From NCBI GenBank assembly GCA_002633025.1, contig NMRB01000854.1, forward strand, positions 9,655-73,654: DNA of 64,000 bases, given 5' to 3'. Of the stretch, positions 55,037-64,000 are shown one piece after another. The position numbers and the translations under genes were made by a program. The notes under the pieces are model-generated. The model made no database searches and was not told the DNA's origin. It was given only the letters and a program-made list of their open reading frames with translations. The first letter of the stretch is position 1. Each line of letters starts with the position of its first letter. Origin of the DNA: Notospermus geniculatus (taxonomy: Eukaryota; Nemertea; Pilidiophora; Heteronemertea; Lineidae).

Positions 55037-57878
55037 TTTAGCTCAGCTAACCAAAGGTCAGCGGATATATTCATATGTATACTGAGTGGCATCCGGTCGG
55101 TCGGTCTGTCTGTCTGTCTGTAGTCCGTTAAACTGGCACGTTTCGCAACCACAAGGACCAGGGTCATGAAAGTTGGTGGAGGGTAGGCGTTAGGGAGGGC
55201 CTGAAAGAGGACCAAAAAGTTTCGCAATTTGACCTACATTCTGCTCTCCAGGGGGCATTTTACGCAAAATGAAATGGTCCATGGACCATGTGCTCACCTG
55301 GGTGAAAGTTCCAGAAAAAGAAATGACAAAATGTTAAATCGAAATGTTCCAGGGGCCTTCAGTTCCAGGGTCATACGATTATGGTCAAAATTTCAGTGAA
55401 CATTCCAGTGAACACTAACAGTTCAGGAGTTACTGACAGGAGTTGTCTGACATAGGAGTATATATGTACCAAGTTTCAGGTCAATAGCACCCGTGGTTAC
55501 GAAATGTGCCACAAAAAGGCAAAATTTTGAACTTTGACCTCTGTGACCTTGAAAAGTAGGTCAAATCAAAAACCCGTTATATATGTAATGTACCATCAGT
55601 AGATACACCTATGATAAAAATTTGGAGGTTATCCAGTCTTTAGTTCAGGAGTTACTGCACTTTTCGTGTTTTTGGTTTCTGCCACCTGGTGGCCAAGCTG
55701 AGAGTCGAATCGGACCGAAACTTGGTGTCATAGGTCATCTGACCTAGGGGTATATATGTACCAAGTTTCAGATCAATAGCTCCAGCGGTTACGAAATGTG
55801 CCCTGCTAACGGACGACGACGGACGACGACAGACGACGACGGACGCAGACCCACGACAAGTGAGCTAATGAAAAATCCCAATTACGCAGTGCATAGAAAA
55901 TAAATCAAACTGCTTAGTTTTTCCCTCACCTCCTGTAGGGGTCAATTGTTTGAAATCTTTCCACCAGGGGGTGTAATCTGCAGAAATAAAAAAACAAGGG
56001 TATTTGAATTTCCCTCTCAGCACCTGAGCATGCTCAGTGAATGTCATTGATGATGTCACCACTTCTGTGTGCTGTGAATTGAGAGAACAGCCCATTCACT
56101 CACAGCTTTTTTCTGTCACATGTGCAGAGAGGGCCTACTGCTCATCTTTACGCTTCAATTCATGCTTTGGACTTTACCTAGGCCAGTTTAATCAGGTAGG
56201 TGCAACTCTATGCAGTTGAGACTGCTGAGTGAATCTCATGATCTGAAATGAAAGACTGTAAATATGAACAAACACACAACCTACTTAGCTAAGCTACTTT
56301 CGGCCTAGTCTAGTGTACTACCACCTCACCTACCAGCTGACTACAGCCTACAACATAGGCCTATAGCTGTATAGCTTGTAAAGGTGTAGGCTAGGCCTTG
56401 TGGTTAGATATAGCTCACCGAGAATCAGAATGTATTCTCTGTGAAGTGTGTAAGGACCTGCGGTCCCCTAGTAGGTTTATAGTATCTAACCACAAGAAAC
56501 TCTGGTCTAGGCCAGCTGATCAAGGAAGGGCCTGCCTACATCACCTAGCTACTAGTATTAGGCTATACCACCTAGGCCTACCAGTAGGCATGCTAGGCCT
56601 GATGTTAATAATTATGTTAATTCTGGTGTAACATCTCTGAGTGTTGCACGATTTCAATGTTAATTCTGGTGCAACATCTCTGCGTGTTTCATGTTTTCAA
56701 TGTTAATCTGGTGTAACATGTTTGAGAAATTGGAAGTGGATATTTGTTCTACATGAAAATAAGGGCAATGTAACGATGCTGCTCTGCATGAAGGGGGGCA
56801 GTGCACGGCTTAGGGTTAGATTAGGCCTAGGCTTAGTCAGTTTAGTGTTAGGGTTAGGTTAGGGTCAAGTATATATACTCTATACTGGCTGCTGCAGAGG
56901 CAGAGCGAAATCAGCTGTGCATTCCCCAATGGCGTTACATCAAACAATGGCGGTGGCGGCCATATAGATTTTAAGGAATCTGGAAAACAAGGATCCCCAA
57001 GGAACTCCACGGAATTAACTCCAAATAACGCAAATGATATGAGATATGATGATATCATTGCAATGCCTCTATAGTGGGCCAACCGGTGTGAAGTGACACA
57101 TCTCATGCATCATTGCTGCTTCTGTGCACACACTGGTGCACAGATGGTCTGGCTTGGCTCGCTACGCCACTTGAGCCAGCCCTATACTGACGCAGCCGGG
57201 GCATGGGGGCGGGGGGNGGGGGGGGTCATGAACACGATGAACAGGCCTTACATCTTAGTTCTAGAGCCTAGATTATGATGCTACTATGCTATTTATGTAC
57301 TGACCAGCATCAAAAAATTTTAATGTGCGTTTTTGTTCTTTTCTTTGCAGATGTTCTGTCTTGACACTTCCTTCAGTCAAAGAGTATAGTCGTGAAGAAG
57401 TTACCAAAGAACTTGCGAAAGAAATTACCAAAGAACTCACCACTTCACTCTCCAACCCAAGGGACTAGCTTTGCGTATCGGCAAATGGACATAATTTACT
57501 ACATACATTTTGTAACGGATTTTTGTAGTTCGTGTTGCTGCCGTTTAGTGGTTCCCTTGGCCTTTACGTCGGCAGTCAAATTACCCATCAGAGATCGAAT
57601 ACTACACTCCATTAGGCCGGTGACTTTCAGCAAACCCCAGTTGTGCCTGTATTGTCCATCCAAATTGTATGTATTTTTCATAAGACTTGTGATTATCAAC
57701 TATTACATTAAATATTTTAACCAATCAGTCTTGTTTGTCATTCTCTTCATTTTCTGTAAAATCCATATTGGACCCAGTCAGTTTACAATTCCACCTCCCC
57801 TTTAGCCTCCTTCATTACACCTACAACTGATACCTCAAGTCAACTGTCAGTTGAGCGCCAGGCCCATGGGCCTCTTGT
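55037..57878 (+). mobile_element. Insertion of about 2.8 kb in the left arm, AGCTCA...CTCTTG ends
   Basis: The arm similarity between the two ends of the 5.1-kb element breaks at GCTACTTT (55037) and resumes at about 57878. The inserted part starts AGCTCAGCTAACC, contains the CTTTGACCTCTGTGACCTTG repeat with a GACGACG run before GTGAGCTAA (55870), and ends GGCCCATGGGCCTCTTG. It may be one element or two next to each other. Confidence 0.5.
57352..57468 (+). CDS. Orphan terminal exon, lysine/glutamate-rich product
   Basis: A very good acceptor (GTTCTTTTCTTTGCAG, exon from 57351) is followed by an open frame of 38 codons and a TAG stop. The product contains TLPSVKEYSREE and the repeat (V/I)TKELAKEITKELTTSL, a helical charged tail. 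The exon begins one base out of phase, so an upstream exon must leave two bases over. No upstream exon could be identified with confidence in 55.9-57.3 kb. It may be the last exon of a gene carried by the inserted element or of a host gene. Confidence 0.3.
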   Translation, partial: CSVLTLPSVKEYSREEVTKELAKEITKELTTSLSNPRD

Positions 57879-57955
57879 TTATTTGCCTCTTGTTTATTTT
57901 GATTTCATTCAAAATTTTATATCACTGTGTTCTACTGATCGTGCCTTCAATAATA

Positions 57956-58170
57956 CTGTGGTGTCGGAGTTATGCCGGACTGGGGGCGGTCAGGCCTAAC
58001 CGTACTTTTAGGGAAGGTATAGCCCAAACAAAAATGATTTGGTATCGGGCATGTCTCAGGATCATTGATATCCGCCCACACCACAAATTCAGTCCACAGG
58101 CCCAACCCCAAATTCCCCAGAACCAATGGGTGGATATGGAGTCGAATCCGGCATAACTCCGACACCACAG
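57956..58170. mobile_element. 215-bp MITE, TIR CTGTGGTGTCGGAGTTATGC, TSD TA, with empty site
   Basis: Exact inverted ends CTGTGGTGTCGGAGTTATGC (about 25 bp), flanked by TA. The inverted partner arm of the surrounding 5.1-kb element has CATAATATATCC at the matching place (59683-59672 read on minus), which is the unoccupied site. Confidence 0.9.
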
Positions 58171-58519
58171 TATATCCTATAATTTCCACTATTCTGTGTA
58201 GAAATGTGATTTTGGGGCACTTTTATCAAAATTATGTTGCCCATGCATGCTTGCAACACCTTTGACAGAGTACCTTGAACCCAATGGTCATGCTGGTAGA
58301 TACAAATCAATGGCCACTGAATTGTTTACGGGATTGACAGGGTGCCAACAGGTTGTGAATTGGTCAACTCCCATGAATCCAATGAATTGACGCAGCCTGT
58401 AACTGTTACGGAAAATGACCCTGCATGACAAACACGACCTTCATCCAAGACTGGGTTTTCTTCACTCATCGTGAACGAGAAATGACAACACTTAGCTTTC
58501 ATTCACAGGCGCGGATCCG

Positions 58520-58559
58520 AGGGGGGGGGNNNNNNNNNNNNNNNNNNNNNCCTCCCCCC
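58520..58559. other. G-run, 21-N gap, C-rich flank
   Basis: GCGGATCCGAGGGGGGGGG precedes 21 N and CCTCCCCCCA follows. This is a likely collapse or unreadable G/C run. GCGGATCCG also ends a repeat near 17140. Confidence 0.9.
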
Positions 58560-59090
58560 ACTGCCGGCAGATCATCGATTTTTTTAAAATCGATATTTTG
58601 GTAATTAACGCAAATTACGGCGTCTGCGCAAGTTTTCCTAAACCACCTTGTTGAAGCACACGTGCGCTCTGTCCTATCTAACCATGTCTGAATCTTACAG
58701 GGGTCGGCGACCGACGAAATTGGACATCTATTTCGGCCGTGATCGACGGCTACTTCCCGCTGAAGTTGAGAAAAAATTCTGCTCAGACATTGTCAAAATG
58801 CCCAAATCCTCTTCCAAGTCACTTGTCTTTTATCAACTGATGTCAAAACATACGATTCACAAAATGCCTCTAGAGTTTTCACGCGTTCCGCCATGTCCCG
58901 CGTCTGGTTTGACGACGCGGCTTCCGAATTGGGTAGTGTTGGCACCATAACCAATGACGACGGAAGCGCATGCTGTGCAGAAAGAGTGGCAGCCAAGCGT
59001 AGCTTCAACTGTTAAGCGGCTGGTTTTGCAGCCATTCAGCCAGCCAATAGCCCCAAGCGCCCACGAACAGCTAAGCGATCCCTAAATTAA

Positions 59091-59467
59091 GCTGAAAGGG
59101 TAAATGTCGTCCTGGGTATATACAAAGATTACCCAGGATCGCAGTTTTCACTAAAACAATACCCTGGGTGTAGTTTCGTTAGCCGAACATCACCCATGGT
59201 TCCGCAGTCTGTGCCTAGGAACGAGTCCTATTTAGAAATCCCGTGGAATCTCGCGGTCTCGCGCCGCGGTACTTGTTGAGTGTAGCTGTTTATGACATTC
59301 TTCAGGCAGTCACGTGACCACGGGCGAGACAACCTCGAATCCAGGTGTCATACTACGATGCTGGGTGATGTTCGGCTACCGAAACTACACCCAGGGTATT
59401 GTTTTTGTGAAGATTGAGATCCTTGGTAATCTTTGTATATACCCAGGACGACATTTACCCTTTCAGC
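59091..59467. mobile_element. MULE-type MITE, 9-bp TSD CTAAATTAA (family M1)
   Basis: Ends GCTGAAAGGGTAAATGTCGT on both sides, inverted, flanked exactly by CTAAATTAA (59082-59090, 59468-59476). Inner arms share CCTGGGTATA with the M1 element at 30064, but the cores differ. Confidence 0.9.
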
Positions 59468-60026
59468 CTAAATTAACCCCAAGATATATCAAATCAAACT
59501 CATTTTCGTCAGCGCGCTGTGCTGGTGGTGAATTTCCCCATCAAAACTCATAATAGTGCAGAGGCCTGTTTGAGGCCTGTGTCAAAGATGTTGCACGCGT
59601 GGGCAAACATATTTTGTAACAACAGTGCCCCAAAATCACATTTCTACAGAGAATAGTTGAAATTATAGGATATATTATGAAAGGCCTCGGCGAGTAGAAC
59701 ACAGTGATGAAATTTTTTAAAATGAAATTGTGCAAATAAATTAAAGTAGCAAAATCACGCCTCTACAAAATATCTTCTGTCAAATGCCGCTTTCAGCGGA
59801 ATTTTTCGACGCTGCCCATGAGACAGCCAGGAAAATTTGCTCCTATGTATGTTGGGACCAACTTTCTGTACCCCATTGGTTTGGAGATATTCAAGAAAAA
59901 CTGCTGTCCATTTATTTTTTGGCCATGAGTGTACATTTAATGAAAACAACGACAATACGTTAATACTCACATTCGTTACAATTCATCACATGTTTTGAAA
60001 GTGTTGCTTCGCTTCTTCGAGACATC

Positions 60027-60144
60027 GGGCCGTATTTACGGGTCGCACTTCAGCCTAAAGTACAGCTTAAATTAGACTTTCTCTGTGCTTGAAGCATTGA
60101 GAAAAGCCGGACTTTAATGAATGTGCGACCCGTGAATACGGCCC
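60027..60144. mobile_element. 118-bp MITE, ends GGGCCGTATTTACGGGTCGC
   Basis: Left GGGCCGTATTTACGGGTCGCAC; right (inverted) GGGCCGTATTCACGGGTCGCAC. It lies about 105 bp upstream of the receptor start at 60251 and could be in its 5-prime region. Confidence 0.75.
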
Positions 60145-60250
60145 CTTCGTCCATTATACTTTCGTTTAAGGATCCGCGTGGGGTTGACAAAAAGGACGAG
60201 CGTCTCTTGTAATTTCCCGACATCAAATCAAATGACAGGAAAATACAAGT

Positions 60251-61390
60251 ATGAACATTTACGAATTGACGACGACCAATACAAATAGTAATCTGCAGCT
60301 AACGAAGGCAGGAGTAGAGCCAAGGGTGACTAGAGCTGCTACTCTAACTCAGGACGAATATCTTAATCTATTCTGGGAATGGCGACTTCAGTTAGTCCTC
60401 TGGATATGGGTACCTCCGTTTCTATTAATATTTGGGACAGTGTTGAATGTTTTAACAATACTCGTCTTAGTGATACGGAAGTTTGGGAAAACATCCACGA
60501 GGATTTTACTAACTACAATGGCTTCAGTAGACACTGCCGTACTTTTGACTGGACTCCTTCGTCAATGGATCTTATATTCGTTTAACATTGACATAAGTCA
60601 TCTGTCCTACATTTCCTGCCCACTTCATGTCTTTTTCACGTATTTCTTTCTCCATTTCGCCAGTTGGAACGTCGCGTGTTTGACAGTAGAAAGATTGATA
60701 TCTGTATCTTTTCCTCTAAAGGCAAGAGCCATATGTACAAAGAGATGGACTTTTGCATGTCTGACCGTTCTATTTATATCTCTGTTTGTCCTAAATTCCC
60801 CAAATATTTCTTTCTATCGCTTATATCAGCGAGGAAACGATGCACTGTCCTGCGAATGGAAGGCAGACCACTTCGGGACGATGGTGTGGTTTTATATTCA
60901 CCTGCTGGTCCATTCAGGGCTGCCATTTCTGATCATTGCTTTCTGTAATTGCTTCATACTATACAAGGTTGTAAGGGGACAGGTAAAGCGTAAAAAACTG
61001 CAGGATCCTGAAGGGAGTTCATATGGTCGGTCATCTCAAATGACCAGTATGACGTACATGTTGACCACTGTCAGTGTTGTCTTCATCTTATTAACATTAC
61101 CAAGCTGTGTCTTTTACATATATTTTGCAACCTTATTCTCCGAATTGAAAACTTGGAAACGATTTACTCAAATGCTATTAGGCCATGCTGTAACAAATCT
61201 ACTAGCTTACCTGAACAACAGCGTCAACTTCCTTCTCTATTGTGTAAGTGGGACTCAATTTCGGCGCGAGGTATTCCGAATGTTCCGAGATTTAATGCAC
61301 AAGACAGAAAGCCTCAGTTTACGATCTGAGTCGAACCTTTGCTCGGACACTCGAGTGAAGTCAACGAGCTTGAGTCTGCCGAAAAATTAA
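60251..61390 (+). CDS. Class A GPCR, single exon, intact (379 aa)
   Basis: A plasma-membrane receptor with all seven segments in one open frame. N-terminus of about 46 residues without a signal peptide; TM1 about 48-76 (N66), TM2 about 84-108 (D94), TM3 after C123 with ERL (147-149) in place of DRY, TM4 about 167-185, C201 in loop 2 to pair with C123, TM5 about 211-235, basic loop 3 (VKRKKLQD), TM6 about 267-292 (no CWxP; LTLPSC instead), TM7 about 310-332 with NNSVNFLLY in place of NPxxY, then SGTQFRREVF as helix 8 and a serine-rich tail. The NSVNFLLYC..G..FR ending and PLKARAICT loop are typical of invertebrate FMRFamide/GPR139-like peptide receptors; ligand unknown. The proline-less TM7 motif is shared with the receptor at 19170. 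Start is the first ATG of the frame. Confidence 0.9.
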   Translation: MNIYELTTTNTNSNLQLTKAGVEPRVTRAATLTQDEYLNLFWEWRLQLVLWIWVPPFLLIFGTVLNVLTILVLVIRKFGKTSTRILLTTMASVDTAVLLTGLLRQWILYSFNIDISHLSYISCPLHVFFTYFFLHFASWNVACLTVERLISVSFPLKARAICTKRWTFACLTVLFISLFVLNSPNISFYRLYQRGNDALSCEWKADHFGTMVWFYIHLLVHSGLPFLIIAFCNCFILYKVVRGQVKRKKLQDPEGSSYGRSSQMTSMTYMLTTVSVVFILLTLPSCVFYIYFATLFSELKTWKRFTQMLLGHAVTNLLAYLNNSVNFLLYCVSGTQFRREVFRMFRDLMHKTESLSLRSESNLCSDTRVKSTSLSLPKN

Positions 61391-61636
61391 ACATATGAAC
61401 CTTCAGCGGGCAAAGGTGGACGCCAGTTGGCCCAACAGATGTATTTCAACACCCCGGATATTATCTGTAATTGAGTATTCTTTAGTTCTGCCGCGTACCT
61501 GCTTATCCTTACCATTTGTTCAATTGTTTTCAATTCAATCGGTATTGGTTACACTGCATGGTTTTGGTGTACATGGTTGCAGTTAGCTTCGTTGCGTAGC
61601 TACGAAGTGGAAACGATAAATTTCAAAGTTTAATAA

Positions 61637-62436
61637 TAGTCAGGTTAAGATCGTGAACGCGAACGACAAACATGAACGGGAATGACGTCATTGTCGTTCC
61701 CGTGAAAAATTCGCGTGTATTTGGTTAAGAAGTGAATTAACGAGGAACGTGAACGCGAACTATTGTTTAAGTAATTGGGCATGCATTGTACGTGTGTCTC
61801 GAATAATGGCATCTTATATTGGTACAATCTCCGACGGTGAGGTCAGACGGTTTCACCTTACTAACTCTGCCATCAGCAGGTCCGGACTATTTCAGCAGAG
61901 GATCGTAAATATAGGTCACAGTGGTATTCCAGTACGTGCCAAATGGAACTGAAGTATTGCGTGGTTTCATCCACAAACGAAACCCATGAGACCCAAATGA
62001 ATTCGCGTTCTTATGCCATGTTCAAACGACAAATCGCCTCTTTCTACGTTCACCTCTTCCGAGAACGCAATCAGGTGGCGAGAAGCAGTGACGCAATGCC
62101 AGCCTTTATTGGGCACGGTTAGTAATTATGCAATGAGAACAGTGTTCCTGGCATAACTGAGTGTGACCGAACTCCCCCTCTGCAAACATTACATCATGCC
62201 CATTGGATTGATTCCTTGAATATGGGGTTCACAGCCAAGACCTCCGTAAGAAGATATGTCCAGGCTATTCTTTCGGATTACCTAAGCCCAACACCTCCTT
62301 CAGGATAATAGATTTAGGAAGAAGAATTCCTGTACAAGAAACGGCGTTCAAACGCGAGTTGGTTTGTCACGTGGCTGCCTACTGACGTCACTCGCGTTCA
62401 TGTTTGCCGTTCGCGTTCAGGATCTTAACCTCACTA
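61637..62436. mobile_element. 800-bp TIR element, ends TAGTCAGGTTAAGATC
   Basis: TAGTCAGGTTAAGATCGTGA, ACGCGAACG, CAAACATGAACG and TGACGTCA occur in order on the left and inverted on the right (about 52 bp, few differences). GAACGCGAAC words recur inside. No coding capacity. Confidence 0.75.
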
Positions 62437-62479
62437 ATATACAATATACGTAACTCTATCGGTCTTGCGTCATACGCTA

Positions 62480-62665
62480 AAAGACGCTCGTGCAGCAGGC
62501 GGTATTTGTGGTAACAACCATTTCCTGAAATACATCATGGGAATGAAGTAGAATTTCGTATTTCGTACTTCGTATTTCGTCAGGTTTCAGAAAACTCACT
62601 AGGGAGGTTTCGCAAATCTGACGAAAAATGAAGTACGTAATACGAAATTCAACTTCATTTCCAGG
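62480..62665. mobile_element. Two GAGGTTTCGC-family ends, tail to tail
   Basis: A right end (ACTTCGTATTTCGTCAGGTTTC...CTCACT, to 62599) is followed at once by a left end (GAGGTTTCGCAAATCTGACG, from 62605) of the family at 20028-23648. Neither has its partner here, so these are solo or rearranged termini. Confidence 0.7.
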
Positions 62666-62689
62666 ACCTAATTTATTTATTTCTGGATA

Positions 62690-63060
62690 TATTATTTGAA
62701 TATATCAAATTTGATATATCCATATCACCTCGGTCCCAGCATCCGATATCAAAATTGATGAGCAATTTTGATTGTCTATAAACATGTGTATAGACTTGAT
62801 CGCACGTCTCTAACTCCATCACATAATGAAATTATTTGAATATACCGGTATCAAATTTTATATTTCGATATCACCATGATCCCTGCATCCGATATCAAAA
62901 TGAATGAGCCCAATTTATTCCCAGGGTCTATAAACATGGGTGTAGGACTTGATCCCACATCTCTAACTCTATTACAGAATGAGATATTTCAAATTATCAA
63001 ATGCGAGATTTCAATATCACCATGATCCTAGCATCCGATATCAAAACTAACAAGAAAAGT
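62690..63060. repeat. Satellite of about 145 bp, second block
   Basis: About two and a half units of the satellite seen at 52120-53500, with CCCAGCATCCGATATCAAAA at 144-146 bp spacing and TCTATAAACATG.GTGTAG between. Confidence 0.85.
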
Positions 63061-63302
63061 ACATCGGATCGATGTCAATGGTTTCCGACGTTGCACAGCA
63101 AATTAAACCGATTCGGTATGTTGATCATGAGATGAGCAGCTAGGTACATGTAGGCACCTTTGTGTATGTCCAAGACAAGGCACCTTTCCCCATACGCTTT
63201 GTCTGTCATGTCTTCACTTTGCACAGTTTATTGTATTTCGAACCTATGTAAATTTCTTTTATACGGAGCAATAAACTATTCGTAATTCATGTCGACCTGT
63301 AA

Positions 63303-63542
63303 GGGCCGATTTAATAGACGTTTGCTAAGCCTACCATTGGTTCCACCAAAAAATAGATAGGCATGCGAAAAGTGTACAACTAAATGTTCACCAAAAAGCC
63401 CTGTTTTGATGGATAGTAAGCGCTATTCAGAGCTTAGAAAACGGGGCTTTTTGGTGAAAAATTTAGTTGTGCATTTTTCGCACGCCTATCTACTTTTGGT
63501 GGAACGAATGGTTAGCTCAGCAAACGTCTATTAAATCGGCCC
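63303..63542. mobile_element. 240-bp MITE, TIR GGGCCGATTTAATAGACG, TSD TAA
   Basis: Ends GGGCCGATTTAATAGACGTT, exactly inverted on the right, flanked by TAA (63300-63302, 63543-63545). CACCAAAAAGCCC/GGGCTTTTTGGTG pairs inside. Harbinger-type MITE. Confidence 0.85.
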
Positions 63543-64000
63543 TAAGTGTGGCAAGAAATTTTGCCAGGATTGTGGGTCCGTGTTTCGTGGCTGAGATAAT
63601 ACATGGGGACTGTAGGCCTTTATGTAGTGTGGCGTTCTTATCGTTTGAGCCGTGATATGGACGTGTCGTTCGAGAAGGGGCACGTCCCAAGATGCGTCGA
63701 ACCAGAGAGTATGGAGCCTAACCCACTGTCTCAAGGCATCGGGGTTGAAAATGTAGAAATGATAGGGAGATTCAGGTTTTGATCAGTTTCCCTCATGAGA
63801 ACGATCATTGTAGGCCTAAGCACCAGGGCCGGTGTGGAAGGAATCTAGGTCCTCCTGGAATACGAAAGTCGGGTGTTATTGCTCCACGGGAATAGAATGG
63901 CTAGAGACCATGAACATTTCAATGTAACGTAGTGGGGTGTAGTTCGGAGGTTCTGTCTTCCTATGGCGTTGATTCCTGATTGACCAATTGTTAAGTTCAT
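63543..64000. other. No feature recognised at window end
   Basis: Short frames on both strands only; no element ends, arrays or exons could be supported. Confidence 0.4.

Larger units (their letters stand above)
54847..59931. mobile_element. 5.1-kb TA element with long TIRs (CACTCATGGCCAAAAA), heavily nested
   Basis: The left end CACTCATGGCCAAAAATAAA and right end (inverted) CACTCATGGCCAAAAAATAA are flanked by TA. Similarity continues for hundreds of bases (TTGAATATCTCCAAACCAAT, AGCGTCGAAAAATTCCGCTG, ATCACTGTGTTCTACT, GAAATGTGATTTTGGGGCAC), allowing for insertions in the left arm. The ends resemble Tc1/mariner-type termini. No transposase is visible. Younger insertions sit at 55037-57878, 57956-58170 and 59091-59467. 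It could also be two elements in inverted orientation. Confidence 0.6.

Noticed and set aside
56127-56194. Possible short exon with good acceptor and GTAGGT donor
   Set aside because: Its open frame ends in a phase that does not join the exon at 57351, and the product resembles nothing I recognise.
58648-58950. A 100-codon frame on plus beginning near a gap
   Set aside because: A basic patch (GRRPTKLDIYFGRDRR) looks protein-like, but there is no domain, no splice context and an equally open frame on the other strand.

Overview
This is eukaryotic DNA from an animal, most likely a marine invertebrate deuterostome (echinoderm or hemichordate first, amphioxus second). Coding sequence is sparse and split by introns with good splice signals. 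The word AGGCCTA is scattered through the whole window. The recognisable genes are invertebrate-type rhodopsin-family receptors and a TRIM-like beta-propeller protein, and most of the rest is DNA transposon sequence. No rRNA, CRISPR array or bacterial operon was seen. The species call is inference from style, not proof.

Layout. Positions 1-3.8 kb hold the remains of a peptide-type GPCR gene on the minus strand: an intact first exon (2502-2830) and a decayed second exon (93-395), with several miniature transposons between. Positions 3834-15614 look like one very large transposon: inverted ends of about 75 bp, an identical 6-bp target duplication (TCCTTT) on both sides, and arms built of layered arrays of short degenerate units. 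Inside it lie exons of a TRIM-like gene on the minus strand (coiled-coil exon 13334-13387, beta-propeller exon 7606-8422). A 454-bp element at 1987-2440 has the same ends and also a 6-bp target duplication. From 19.2 to 34.4 kb lies a second copy of the GPCR gene: TM3-TM7 exon at 19170-19875, an intron of about 11 kb packed with foldback elements, and a TM1-TM2 exon at 30896-31226. The two exons fit in phase only if a 2-base insertion in the first is ignored. The exon-1 region was then tandemly duplicated (31081-32727 and 32728-34371), leaving a third, truncated exon 1.

From 34.4 to 40.7 kb I see no gene, only minisatellites and a 9-bp-duplication MITE. Positions 40765-48107 are a 7.3-kb PIF/Harbinger transposon with both of its genes, a Myb/SANT-like protein on plus and a HARBI1-type transposase on minus, facing each other. 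Both are disabled: the first by exon duplication, a LINE fragment and a stop codon, the second by two MITEs inside its coding exons. Positions 48.1-60.2 kb are MITEs, a roughly 145-bp satellite, and a nested set of transposons within a 5.1-kb element bounded by TA (54847-59931). An intact, single-exon 379-residue GPCR lies at 60251-61390 on plus. The last 2.5 kb are again repeats.

The receptor copies and the propeller protein belong to families that are expanded in marine deuterostomes. The copies here look like a small local family eroded and rearranged by transposons. All calls were made by eye from the sequence; no alignment or database search was run.
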